Origin: Actinoplanes octamycinicus
Lineage (GTDB): Bacteria > Actinomycetota > Actinomycetes > Mycobacteriales > Micromonosporaceae
Length of the DNA: 64,000 nucleotides
NCBI RefSeq assembly: GCF_014205225.1
Contig: NZ_JACHNB010000001.1
Location: 4,197,501-4,261,500, forward strand
Direction of reading: 5' to 3'
Made by a program: the position numbers and the translations under genes. Below, one piece after another: positions 52,643 through 61,552 of this stretch. Positions within the stretch are counted from its first letter, which is position 1. Every line of letters starts with the position of its first letter. Below the pieces are notes generated by a model. That model did no database searches and had not been told where the DNA came from. It saw only the letters and a list, made by a program, of their open reading frames with translations.

Positions 52643-53859
52643 CGCACGGCTCCCATCGCGCAGGCCGCGGCCAGGCCGGGAGTGAGCGGGGCCCGCGGGA
52701 TCAGGGTGGCCTGCACCGCGTGGTAGAGGTCCGGCTTGCCCGGCCAGGTCGACGCGGCCGGCCGGTTGGCGGTGTCCAGCTCGTGCCACCAGGAGCCCTG
52801 CTCGCGGTCCAGGAAGTGCTCGCGCACGTAGGCCGACCAGGTGTCGAACCACTCGGCGCAGTCCCGCTCGCCGGTGCGCCGGTGCAGGGCGGCGGCCGCG
52901 GCGAGCGCTTCGGCGGCGACCCAGTGCATCCGTTCCCGGACCACCGGGGTGCCGTCCCAGTCGGTGGTGTAGACGAAGCCGGGCGCGCCGTCGACCGCCC
53001 AGCCGTCCGCGACGGCCTGGTGGAACAGGGCTTCCGCGGCGGGCGACAGCCAGTCCGGAGCGGCCGTGCCGAGGGTCGCCTCCAGGTGCAGGATCAGCCG
53101 CGACCACTCCAGGGCGTGGCCGACCGTCGCGCCGAACGGCTTGAACGGGTCCCGCGGCCGGTCCCGGTGGTAGTCCAGCAGGGGCCGCCATCCGGCGTCG
53201 TAGTGTTCCGGCAGCCGCCAGCCGTGCGCGCGGCCCCAGCCGGTGGTCCGCTCGGTGATCGCCAGGGCGCGGTCCAGGCACTCCCGCTGCCCGGTCGCGT
53301 CGTAGGCGGCGAGCATCGCCTCGACCGCGTGCATGTTGGCGTTCAGCCCGCGGTAGTCGTCGAGCCGCTGCCACCGGGTGTCCCACTCGTCGGCGAACAT
53401 CCGGTGCTCCGGTTCCCAGAACCGCCCGGTGAGCGTGCCGAGCGCCTCGGTCAGCAGCCGGCGGGCGCCCGGCCGGTGGGCCAGCGTGCCGGAGGCCGCG
53501 GCGAGCACCACGAAGGCGTGGTCGTAGCAGGATTTCCCGGTGGCCGGCACGCCGTCCGCGGCGACCGAGGGGTGCCAGCCGCCGTGCCGGTCGTCGTGCA
53601 GCACCCCGGTCAGGCCGGCCAGCGCGGTGTCCGCGAGGGTGTCGGCGCCGGGCACGCCGAGCAGGTGGGCCAGGCTGTAGACGTGCGCCATCCGGGCGGT
53701 GATCCAGGTCTGGACCGGGGCGTGCAGGTCCGGCGTGCCGTCGGTGCGCAGCCAGGCCGCGCCGCCCAGCGGGTGCGGGAACGCGCGCCCGAAGCCGAGC
53801 AGCCGCCCGGTCTCCTCGGGAAGCCAGCCGGTGTCCGGCGGGGGTGTGACCGAAGACAT
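52639..53859 (-). CDS. AGE-family epimerase/isomerase, probable mannose isomerase
   Basis: This 406-aa (alpha/alpha)6-barrel enzyme has AGE-family markers: WITARMAHVYSL, LNANMHAVEAMLAAY, the GHALEWSRLILHLE helix with its catalytic His, and a late HWVAAEAL His. The family includes GlcNAc 2-epimerase, cellobiose/mannobiose 2-epimerase and mannose isomerase (YihS type). Flanked by a PfkB kinase and a mannan locus, conversion of mannose to fructose is the best fit; mannobiose 2-epimerisation is the alternative. It is coupled to the kinase gene by a 4-base overlap. Confidence 0.85.
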   Translation of the reverse strand: MSSVTPPPDTGWLPEETGRLLGFGRAFPHPLGGAAWLRTDGTPDLHAPVQTWITARMAHVYSLAHLLGVPGADTLADTALAGLTGVLHDDRHGGWHPSVAADGVPATGKSCYDHAFVVLAAASGTLAHRPGARRLLTEALGTLTGRFWEPEHRMFADEWDTRWQRLDDYRGLNANMHAVEAMLAAYDATGQRECLDRALAITERTTGWGRAHGWRLPEHYDAGWRPLLDYHRDRPRDPFKPFGATVGHALEWSRLILHLEATLGTAAPDWLSPAAEALFHQAVADGWAVDGAPGFVYTTDWDGTPVVRERMHWVAAEALAAAAALHRRTGERDCAEWFDTWSAYVREHFLDREQGSWWHELDTANRPAASTWPGKPDLYHAVQATLIPRAPLTPGLAAACAMGAVR

Positions 53860-53904
53860 CAGTAGATCTCTTTCTCTCAGATCAACAACACGATTCGCGT
53901 ACGG

Positions 53905-54744
53905 TCAGCCCGTGCTGTCCCGTTCCACGATGTGCGCCTGCGGGGCCTCGTACACCTCGTGCACGGAGTGTTCGCGCATCGCGTCGAGCACCGCGCCCGC
54001 GGCGATCTCGCCGATCCGGCCGACGTCGTGGCTCATCGCGGAGAGCGCCGGCAGCGCGAGCTGGCACTGCGCGGAGTCGTCCCAGGCCACCACCGAGAGG
54101 TCGCCGGGCACGCTGAGGCCGTGCTTGCGGATCGTCTCCATGCCGCTGAGCGCCATCACGTCGTTGTCGTAGACGATCGCGGTCGGCCGGACCGGGTGGC
54201 CGGCCAGCAGCTGGGCGGTGGTCACCCGGCCGGACTCCTGCGAGTAGTCGCCCTCGGCGCTGATCAGGGTGACCCCGCGGTCGGCCGCCTCGGCCCGGAA
54301 GCCGCCCAGCCGCAGCTGGGTGTGCGCCAGTGAGCGCGGCCCGCTGACGTGCCCGACCACGGTGTGCCCGCGGCCGGCCAGGAACCGGACCGCCTCCCGG
54401 GCCGAGCCGGCGTCGTCGGTCCAGACCGTGGGCAGCCCGTCCGCGGTGGACGGGTCGCCGACCACCACGGCCGGCAGGCCGAGCCGGCGGACCAGGTCGA
54501 CGCGCTCGTCGCCGGGGCTGAGGTCGACCATGATCACCGCGCCGACCCGCTGCTCGGCCGACCACTGCTGGTAGGTGGCGCTCTCCGCCGTGTGGTCGGT
54601 GACCACCTTGACCAGCACCGAGATCCCGGCCGGGATGAGCAGCCGTTCCAGCCCCTCGATGAACTCGTGGTAGTACGGCTCCTCGCCGAGCACCTGGGAC
54701 GCCCGGGCCAGCACGAGGCCGACCCGCCGTGGTCGTTGTGTCAC
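53905..54744 (-). CDS. LacI-like sugar-sensor domain protein without a DNA-binding domain
   Basis: This is a 279-aa protein. The GTG at 54744 follows GGGAGG by 5 bases and leads straight into the first beta-strand RRVGLVLARA of a periplasmic-binding-protein-like sensor domain. That domain is complete up to the ALSAMSHDVGRIGEIAAG helix typical of LacI repressors. The LacI helix-turn-helix and hinge (about 60 residues) are absent, and there is no room for them, because the ROK gene ends 26 bases upstream. It may act as a ligand-binding partner or may be a reduced repressor. Confidence 0.8.
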   Translation of the reverse strand: MTQRPRRVGLVLARASQVLGEEPYYHEFIEGLERLLIPAGISVLVKVVTDHTAESATYQQWSAEQRVGAVIMVDLSPGDERVDLVRRLGLPAVVVGDPSTADGLPTVWTDDAGSAREAVRFLAGRGHTVVGHVSGPRSLAHTQLRLGGFRAEAADRGVTLISAEGDYSQESGRVTTAQLLAGHPVRPTAIVYDNDVMALSGMETIRKHGLSVPGDLSVVAWDDSAQCQLALPALSAMSHDVGRIGEIAAGAVLDAMREHSVHEVYEAPQAHIVERDSTG

Positions 54745-54770
54745 CGGTTCCTCCCCTTCGGGTGGCTTTC

Positions 54771-55928
54771 TCACGAGGTCCGTCCCGGGGTGTGGCCGGG
54801 CGCCACGGCCGCCTGGACGACCAGCACCGCGGCGCCGATCCCGGCCGCGTCGCGGGGCTGGGCGGAGATCTCCACGGACACGCTGTGCCGGTGCCGGGAG
54901 TACGCCGCGCCGTCCAGCTGGGCGCGCAGCCGGCGGGCGAAGATCGACCCGGCGAGCGCGACGCCCGGGCCGGTGAGCACCAGCCGGCCCAGGTCGAGCA
55001 GGTTCACCACCGAGGTCGCCGCCACCGCCAGACAGGTGGCCGCCTGGTCCAGCACCGCGTAGGCGGCCGCGTCGCCGTTGACCGCGGCCCGGGCGATCGC
55101 CTCGTACGCGTGCGACTCGCCACCGTCCAGCGGCAGCCGGGACCGCAGCTCGGGGATCTTCCGGGCGGCCTGCACGGTGGCCCCGGTGGACGCGTACTGC
55201 TGCACGCAGCCCCGGTTGCCGCACGGGCACGACCGGCCCCGGTGGTCGATGGACATGTGCCCGAACTCGCCGGCGCCGAAGCCGGCCCCGCGGAACAGCG
55301 CGCCACCGAAGACCAGCCCGGCGCCGATCCCGGTGCCCAGGTAGAGGCACCCGAACGCCTGCTCGCGGGAGACCCGGCGGCTCCAGAACTCGCCCAGCGC
55401 CGCCGCGGCCGCGTCGTTCTCCAGCAGGACCGGCACCCCGATCCGGGCGGACAGCTCGGGGCGCAGGCCGGACGGCAGCGTGCCGGGGGCCACCACGGCC
55501 AGCCCCTCGATCCGCTCGCGGGGCAGGTCCAGGCCCGCGGTGAAGTGCTCGAACCGGTCGGCCAGCCGGTCCGCCCGGCCGTCGTCGCCGGGCAGCCGGG
55601 GGACCGCCTCGCGGCCGACCACGCCGCCGGTGAGGTCGACCGCGACGCAGGTGACGGTCTCCGGGCCGAGGTGGAACCCGATGCCGAAGCGGCTGGCCGG
55701 GTTGATCGCGATGAGCTTGCGCGGCCGGCCGTGCGCCGAGTCGAGCGAGCCGATCTCGTGGATGATGCCGTCCGCGATCAGCTCCCGGACGATGTTCGAG
55801 ATCGACGGCTGGGTGAGGCCGGTCAGGTCGACGAGCTCACCGCGGCTGATCGCCACCGCGGACCGGATGACGTCGACGATGAGGGCGCGGCTGCCCGGCC
55901 CCGCCGCCGGCGCTTCTCGACGTGCCAT
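54771..55928 (-). CDS. ROK-family transcriptional repressor, likely regulator of the mannan locus
   Basis: This 385-aa protein has an N-terminal winged HTH (about 15-75: ISRGELVDLTGLTQPSISNIVRELI) and a ROK sugar-kinase-like domain with LENDAAAAALGE, GTGIGAGLV and the zinc-binding GHMSIDHRGRSCPCGNRGCV. ROK regulators bind a sugar or sugar phosphate that releases DNA. It is the first gene of the operon ROK, LacI-like, AGE, PfkB, and is divergent from the transporter operon, across a 149-bp control region. Confidence 0.9.
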   Translation of the reverse strand: MARREAPAAGPGSRALIVDVIRSAVAISRGELVDLTGLTQPSISNIVRELIADGIIHEIGSLDSAHGRPRKLIAINPASRFGIGFHLGPETVTCVAVDLTGGVVGREAVPRLPGDDGRADRLADRFEHFTAGLDLPRERIEGLAVVAPGTLPSGLRPELSARIGVPVLLENDAAAAALGEFWSRRVSREQAFGCLYLGTGIGAGLVFGGALFRGAGFGAGEFGHMSIDHRGRSCPCGNRGCVQQYASTGATVQAARKIPELRSRLPLDGGESHAYEAIARAAVNGDAAAYAVLDQAATCLAVAATSVVNLLDLGRLVLTGPGVALAGSIFARRLRAQLDGAAYSRHRHSVSVEISAQPRDAAGIGAAVLVVQAAVAPGHTPGRTS

Positions 55929-55969
55929 GCGGTGCCACCTCCCTTTTCTGGCCTGTTCCGGATGGAGCC

Positions 55970-56040
55970 GCTGAGATTACAGCACCGGATAAATTAATAA
56001 TCTAATCTTGACACCGTCGTAACGGCCGTCTCATGCTGGG
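55970..56040. promoter_or_regulatory. AT-rich divergent promoter/operator of the mannan locus
   Basis: This region has an unusually AT-rich core (about 55988-56010). It contains AGATTA at 55974-55979 and its reverse complement TAATCT twice (55998-56003 and 56003-56008), suggesting operator half-sites for the ROK protein. TTGACA at 56008-56013 is a perfect -35 element on the plus strand; CATGCT at 56032-56037, 18 bases later, is a weak -10. The solute-binding protein starts at 56078. Confidence 0.5.
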
Positions 56041-56077
56041 CGCTCCACAGGGCTGAACAAGCAGGACGGATACCGGC

Positions 56078-57391
56078 ATGATCAATAGAAGGACCTTCCT
56101 CGGCCTCGGCACGGCCGCGGCGCTGGCGCTCACCGCCGGCTGCACCGGCGGCGCGAGCGACGACACCGCCGACCAGGGCGACTTCTCCGGCGACATCAAG
56201 GGCACCATCACGGTGCTGACCAACCGCACCGACCTGGTCAGCACGACGCTGCCGGAGTACGCGAAGAAGTTCGAGGCCAAGTACCCGGGCACCAAGGTCA
56301 CGTTCCAGGGCGTCACGAACTACGACGACGACGTGACCACCCAGCTCAGCGGCGGCGACTACGGCGACGTGCTGATGGTCCCGAACCCGGTCGCCATCGA
56401 CCAGTACAGCCAGTTCTTCGAGCCGCTCGGCACCCAGGACGAGCTCAAGGCGAAGTACCGGTTCCTCAGCCCGGCGACCTACCAGGGCAAGGTCTACGCG
56501 CTGTCAGTGGGCGGCGTGGCCAAGGGCTTCGTGATCAACAAGCGGATCTGGGCGCAGGCCGGGATCACCGCGCCGCCGAAGACGCCGGAGGAGTTCCTGG
56601 CCGGCCTCAAGGCGATCGACGCCAAGACCGACGCCGTGCCGTACTACACCAACTACAAGGACGGCTGGCCGCTCGCCGAGTGGAACACCCACCGGGCGAT
56701 CCTGGGCGACCCGGCGATCAACGACAAGTTCCCCGCCGACGCCAACCCCTGGCAGGCCGGGAAGATCCAGTACATCGAGGACGGCCTGCTCTTCGACATC
56801 GTGCACAACAAGCTCAGCGAGAAGGACCCGCTGACCACGAACTGGGAGAGCTCCAAGCCGATGATCGCCTCCGGCAAGGTGGCGACCATGCTGCTCGGCT
56901 CCTGGGCCGTCCCGCAGATGCAGGCCGCCGCGAAGGACTCCGGCGCCAACCCGGCGGACATCGGCTTCTGGCCGTTCCCCTACCAGACCGGCGGCAAGTT
57001 CCACGCCAACATCGACGGTGACAAGCTCGCCGCGGTCAGCAAGAACTCGAAGAACAAGGCGACCGCCAAGGCCTGGCTGGACTTCTTCGTCAACGAGTCC
57101 GGCTTCTCGACCGACCAGCAGGCCATCCCGCCGGCCATCGACCAGCCGCTGCCCAAGGGCCTGCAGGAGTTCACCGCCACCGGCGTCGAGCTGGTCGAGA
57201 CCCCGGCCGCGGCCACGAACGCCGGCAAGGAGGACGAGATCATCAAGCAGTCGGAGATCGACCTGAAGGGCCCGATCTACCGGCAGAAGATGGTCGACGT
57301 CGCGCGCGGCGCGGCCAAGGGCGACAAGGACTCCTTCTTCGCGGACCTCAACAAGAGGTGGAGCGCCGCTCAGAGCTCGGTCATGAAGTGA
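56078..57391 (+). CDS. ABC-transporter sugar-binding lipoprotein
   Basis: This 437-aa extracellular family 1 solute-binding protein, tethered outside the membrane, delivers a (manno)oligosaccharide to the permeases. The N terminus has a Tat-like NRRTFLGLG and the lipobox TAGC (about residue 23). The mature domain has the usual two-lobe pattern, including VLTNRTDLVSTTLPEYAKKFE and a MLLGSWAVPQM strand. The stop overlaps the first permease start by 3 bases (GTGA). Ligand specificity is inferred from the neighbouring mannosidase and mannanase. Confidence 0.92.
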   Translation: MINRRTFLGLGTAAALALTAGCTGGASDDTADQGDFSGDIKGTITVLTNRTDLVSTTLPEYAKKFEAKYPGTKVTFQGVTNYDDDVTTQLSGGDYGDVLMVPNPVAIDQYSQFFEPLGTQDELKAKYRFLSPATYQGKVYALSVGGVAKGFVINKRIWAQAGITAPPKTPEEFLAGLKAIDAKTDAVPYYTNYKDGWPLAEWNTHRAILGDPAINDKFPADANPWQAGKIQYIEDGLLFDIVHNKLSEKDPLTTNWESSKPMIASGKVATMLLGSWAVPQMQAAAKDSGANPADIGFWPFPYQTGGKFHANIDGDKLAAVSKNSKNKATAKAWLDFFVNESGFSTDQQAIPPAIDQPLPKGLQEFTATGVELVETPAAATNAGKEDEIIKQSEIDLKGPIYRQKMVDVARGAAKGDKDSFFADLNKRWSAAQSSVMK

Positions 57392-58305
57392 CGAGCCAGT
57401 CCACCGCCGTCCGGCCCGCCGTCGAGGCGGGCCGGGCCCGGCGGAAGATCCTGCACAGCCCCTGGTTCTACGTCGCGCCGGCCCTGATCCTGCTGATCAC
57501 GTTCACCTACGTGCCGGTCGGCAACATGATCTGGTACAGCTTCCACAAGTGGGACGGCCTGGACGTCACCATGGACCCGGTCGGCCTGGACAACTACGTC
57601 CGGGTCTTCACCGACGAGCAGTACTGGCGGGTCTTCCTGATCAGCCTCTACTACTTCGTCGCGTCGTTCGCGCAGATCGCCATCGCCCTGTACTTCGCGG
57701 TCGTGCTCTCGTTCAGCGTCCGGTTCAAGAACCTGTTCAAGGGCATCCTGTTCTTCCCGTACCTGCTCAACGGCGTCGCGGTCGGCTTCGTCTTCCTCTA
57801 CCTGTTCCAGCCGGACGGCACCCTGGACTCGCTGCTGTCGGCGGTCGGGCTGGGCGAGCACACCAAGCTCTGGCTGGGTGACCCGGACATCGCCAACATC
57901 TCGCTGGCCGGCACCTCGGTGTGGCGGTTCACCGGGCTCAACTTCGTGCTGTTCCTCGGCGCGATCCAGTCCATCCCGGGCGAGATCTACGAGGCCGCGG
58001 AGATCGACGGCGCGAACCGGTGGCACCAGTTCCGGCACATCATCGTGCCCGGCATCCGGCGGATCATCAGCCTCAGCTTCATCCTGGCGATCTCCGGCAG
58101 CCTCAGCGTCTTCGAGATCCCGTTCATCATGACCGGCGGCGCGAACGGCACCCGCACCTTCGTCGTGCAGGCCTACCAGACCGCCTTCCAGTTCCGGCAG
58201 ATCGGCCTGGCCTCGGCCATGGCGGTGGTGCTGCTGCTGATCGTCCTGCTGATCACCTGGATCCAGCGCCGGGTCCTGCCCGACGAGGAGGTGACCCTCT
58301 CGTGA
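57388..58305 (+). CDS. ABC-transporter permease (MalF type)
   Basis: This 305-aa inner-membrane permease has six transmembrane helices. The cytoplasmic EAA loop is IYEAAEIDGANRWHQFRHIIVPGI-like (about residues 205-228) and contacts the ATPase. The start is the GTG overlapping the binding-protein stop. No ATPase gene is present in the cluster, so a shared MsiK-type ATPase encoded elsewhere is expected, as is common for actinobacterial sugar importers. Confidence 0.93.
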   Translation: MTSQSTAVRPAVEAGRARRKILHSPWFYVAPALILLITFTYVPVGNMIWYSFHKWDGLDVTMDPVGLDNYVRVFTDEQYWRVFLISLYYFVASFAQIAIALYFAVVLSFSVRFKNLFKGILFFPYLLNGVAVGFVFLYLFQPDGTLDSLLSAVGLGEHTKLWLGDPDIANISLAGTSVWRFTGLNFVLFLGAIQSIPGEIYEAAEIDGANRWHQFRHIIVPGIRRIISLSFILAISGSLSVFEIPFIMTGGANGTRTFVVQAYQTAFQFRQIGLASAMAVVLLLIVLLITWIQRRVLPDEEVTLS

Positions 58306-59201
58306 CCACGATGACCCGTCCACCCCGGCACGCCGTCCGCCCCCCGGCCCCGCCGCACGGCGCCGGCCGCGTCCGCGCCCTGGCGGCCACCGCGAGCACC
58401 GCCAAGTACCTCTCGCTGGTGCTGGCCTCGCTGGTGGTGCTCATCCCGCTGGTGGTCGTGCTGTTCGCCTCGCTCAAGACGCACAGCGAGTACAACTCCA
58501 CTGGCCCGCTCACGCCGCCGGAGAACTGGTTCAACTTCCACAACTTCGCGACCGCGTGGACCGCCGGCGACATGCTGCGCGGCTTCGGGAACACCACGGT
58601 CATCCTGGTGATCTCGCTGACCGGCACGGTCTTCATCGGGACGCTCGCGGCGTACGCGATCAGCCGTTTCGTCTTCCCCTTCAAGCGCGTGATCCTCGGC
58701 CTCTTCCTGGTCGCCGCGCTGGTCCCGGGCGTCACCACGCAGGTCGCGACCTATCAGATCGTCAAGTCGATGGGCCTGGTCAACACCTCGTGGTCGGCCA
58801 TCGTGCTGTTCATGGGCACCGACATCGTGTCCATCTACATCTTCATCCAGTTCATGCAGTCGATCCCGCAGAGCCTCGACCAGGCCGCGATGATCGACGG
58901 CGCCGGCCGGTTCACCATCTATCGCAAGGTGATCCTGCCGCTGATGAAGCCCGCGATCGCCACCGTGGTGATCATCAAGGGCATCGCGATCTACAACGAG
59001 TTCTACATTCCGTTCCTCTACCTGCGCTCGCCGGACCTCAGCGTCATCTCCACCGCGCTGTTCCGGTTCAAGGGCCCCTACGGCGCGCAGTGGGAGACGA
59101 TCGCCGCCTGCACGATGATCGTCATCGTTCCGACCGTGGTCATCTTCCTGCTGCTGCAGCGCTTCATCTACAACGGCATCACCGCGGGAGCGACCAAGTG
59201 A
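58302..59201 (+). CDS. ABC-transporter permease (MalG type)
   Basis: This 299-aa second permease has six transmembrane helices and an EAA-like loop with SLDQAAMIDGAGRFTIYRKVILPL. The basic Pro-rich N terminus precedes the first helix at about 35-58. Its GTG start overlaps the first permease's stop, and its own stop overlaps the beta-mannosidase start, so all five genes from 56078 on are translationally coupled. Confidence 0.93.
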   Translation: MTTMTRPPRHAVRPPAPPHGAGRVRALAATASTAKYLSLVLASLVVLIPLVVVLFASLKTHSEYNSTGPLTPPENWFNFHNFATAWTAGDMLRGFGNTTVILVISLTGTVFIGTLAAYAISRFVFPFKRVILGLFLVAALVPGVTTQVATYQIVKSMGLVNTSWSAIVLFMGTDIVSIYIFIQFMQSIPQSLDQAAMIDGAGRFTIYRKVILPLMKPAIATVVIIKGIAIYNEFYIPFLYLRSPDLSVISTALFRFKGPYGAQWETIAACTMIVIVPTVVIFLLLQRFIYNGITAGATK

Positions 59202-61552
59202 CCTCTGTACAAGATCTGGCCGGCTCCTGGGAGCTGCGGGGTGCCGACCTCACCGTCCCGGCGACCGTGCCCGGCTGCGTGCACACCGACCTGCTGGCCG
59301 CCGGCCGGATCCCGGACCCGTTCCTGGACGACAACGAGAAGGCGGTCGCCTGGGTCGGTCGCGCCGACTGGTCCTACCGGCGCGAGGTGGCCTGGACCGG
59401 CCCGGCGCACGAGCGGATCGACCTGGTCTTCGAGGGCCTGGACACGGTGGCGACCGTGGAGCTGGCCGGCGCCACGCTCGGCAGCAGCCGCAACATGCAC
59501 CGCGGTTTCCGGTACGACGTGACCGCCCTGCTCGGCGACGGCACCCCGCAGCCGCTGACCGTGCGTTTCGAGTCGGCGTACGCCGAGGCGGAGCGGGTCC
59601 GTGAGCTGCTCGGCGCGCGGGACAACGCGTACCCCGAGCCGTTCAACTTCATCCGCAAGATGGCCTGCAGCTTCGGCTGGGACTGGGGCCCCACCCTGGT
59701 CACCGCGGGCATCTGGCGGCCGGTGCGGCTGGAGGGCTGGAGCACCGCCCGGCTCGCCGAGGTCCGCCCACTGGCCACCTTCGACGACGGCACGGGACCC
59801 CTGGACCTCACCATCGGTGTGGAACGCACCCGCGAGCGGGACCTGCGCGCGCGGATTCTGCTCGACGGCCGTGAGCTGGGCGTACTGAAAATAGACGGTC
59901 GTGGGTCGGTCGCGTCAGCGACCTTGGACGCCGGCGGCGTGACGCCGTGGAATCCGCGCGGCTACGGGGAACCGGCGCTCTACGCACTGACCGTCGAGCT
60001 GCTCGACGGGGACATCGTGCTGGACCGCTGGGAGCGGCGCACCGGCTTCCGCAGCGTGGCGATCGACCAGACGGACGGCGGGTTCATCTTCCAGATCAAC
60101 GGCGAGCCGGTCTTCGTCAAGGGCGTCAACTGGATCCCGGACGACATCTTCCCGTCCCGGATGACCCGCGAGCGGTACGAGCTGCGGCTGCGCGAGGCCG
60201 CCGACGCCGGGGTCAACCTGGTCCGGGTCTGGGGCGGCGGCATCTACGAGGACCGCGCCTTCTACGAGGTCTGCGACGAGCTCGGCCTGATGGTCTGGCA
60301 GGACTTCCTGTTCGCCTGCGCCGACTACCCGGAGGAGGAGCCGCTCTTCTCCGAGGTGGTCGCCGAGGCCCGGGAGAACGTCGCCCGGCTCGCCCCGCAC
60401 CCCAGCCTGATCACCTGGAACGGCAACAACGAGAACCTGTGGCTGCACCTGGCCATGCCGTGGAACGCCGACGGCGCCTATGAGACCTGGGGTTCCCGCT
60501 ATTACCTCGAGACGCTGCCCGCGATCGTGGCCGAGCTCGACCCGACCCGCCCCTACCAGGCCGGCAGCCCCTGGTCCGGCTCGTGGGAGCACGCGCCGAA
60601 CTCCACCGAGCACGGCACCTTCCACTCCTGGGAGGTGTGGAACCGCGAGGACTACCTGAACTACCGGAACTCGACGCCCCGGTTCGTCGCCGAGTTCGGC
60701 TGGCAGGCGCCGCCCGCGTGGACCACACTGCGCGACGCCGTCTCCGACGAGCCGATGCTGCCGGACTCGCCGGGCGTGCTGCACCACCAGAAGGCCGAGG
60801 ACGGCAACGGCAAGCTGGCCCGCGGCCTGGCCCCGCACTTCGGCTCCGCGGAGCGCAGCACCGAGGCCTGGCACTACCTGACCCAGCTCAACCAGGTCCG
60901 GGCCGTGCGCACCGGCGTCGAGCACTGGCGGTCGCACTGGCCGCACACCGCCGGCACCATCCTCTGGCAGCTCAACGACCTGTGGCCGGTCACCTCGTGG
61001 GCGGCGATCGACGGCGCTGGGCGGTACAAGCCGCTCTACTTCGCCCTGCGCGAGATGTACGCCTCCCGGATGCTCACCATCCAGCCCCGCGACGGCGGCC
61101 TGGTCGTCGCGATCGTCAACGACGACCCGGCCGAGTGGGCCGGGACGCTGGTCATCGCCGGCGAGTCCCAGCAGGTCTCCGTGGCGCCGCGCTCGGTGGC
61201 CCTGGTGCCGGCGCCCACTGCCGACTTCCTCTGCGCCCAGCTCGATGCGGCGCGGGCCATTCATTTCACCACCGATTTCTCGTACGACGATCCGGCGCTC
61301 ACCATCGACGTCGAGTCCGTCCCGGGTGGACTGGACGTGCGGGTGCACGCCCTCGGGCTGGCCCGCGACGTGCTGCTGCAGCCCGACCGGATCCATCCGT
61401 CCGCGACCGTCGACCGGGGCTTCGTCACGCTGCTGCCCGGCGAGTCCGCGCTGTTCCGGGTCCGCGCCCCGCACGACCTAGACCCCGCGCTGGTCAAGGC
61501 GCCGTGGGTGCTCACCGACCTCTCCTCCGTCATGAACGGGACCACGAGATGA
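59198..61552 (+). CDS. GH2 beta-mannosidase, cytoplasmic
   Basis: This 784-aa exo-enzyme releases mannose from beta-mannosides. No signal peptide is present, fitting intracellular action on imported oligosaccharides. A GH2 N-terminal jelly-roll (about 1-170) and an immunoglobulin-like domain precede the catalytic barrel. The beta-mannosidase motif NGNNENLW holds acid/base Glu412, and VAEFGWQ holds nucleophile Glu499. Further beta-sandwich domains follow. The GTG start is inside a 4-base overlap with the permease. Confidence 0.93.
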   Translation: MTSVQDLAGSWELRGADLTVPATVPGCVHTDLLAAGRIPDPFLDDNEKAVAWVGRADWSYRREVAWTGPAHERIDLVFEGLDTVATVELAGATLGSSRNMHRGFRYDVTALLGDGTPQPLTVRFESAYAEAERVRELLGARDNAYPEPFNFIRKMACSFGWDWGPTLVTAGIWRPVRLEGWSTARLAEVRPLATFDDGTGPLDLTIGVERTRERDLRARILLDGRELGVLKIDGRGSVASATLDAGGVTPWNPRGYGEPALYALTVELLDGDIVLDRWERRTGFRSVAIDQTDGGFIFQINGEPVFVKGVNWIPDDIFPSRMTRERYELRLREAADAGVNLVRVWGGGIYEDRAFYEVCDELGLMVWQDFLFACADYPEEEPLFSEVVAEARENVARLAPHPSLITWNGNNENLWLHLAMPWNADGAYETWGSRYYLETLPAIVAELDPTRPYQAGSPWSGSWEHAPNSTEHGTFHSWEVWNREDYLNYRNSTPRFVAEFGWQAPPAWTTLRDAVSDEPMLPDSPGVLHHQKAEDGNGKLARGLAPHFGSAERSTEAWHYLTQLNQVRAVRTGVEHWRSHWPHTAGTILWQLNDLWPVTSWAAIDGAGRYKPLYFALREMYASRMLTIQPRDGGLVVAIVNDDPAEWAGTLVIAGESQQVSVAPRSVALVPAPTADFLCAQLDAARAIHFTTDFSYDDPALTIDVESVPGGLDVRVHALGLARDVLLQPDRIHPSATVDRGFVTLLPGESALFRVRAPHDLDPALVKAPWVLTDLSSVMNGTTR

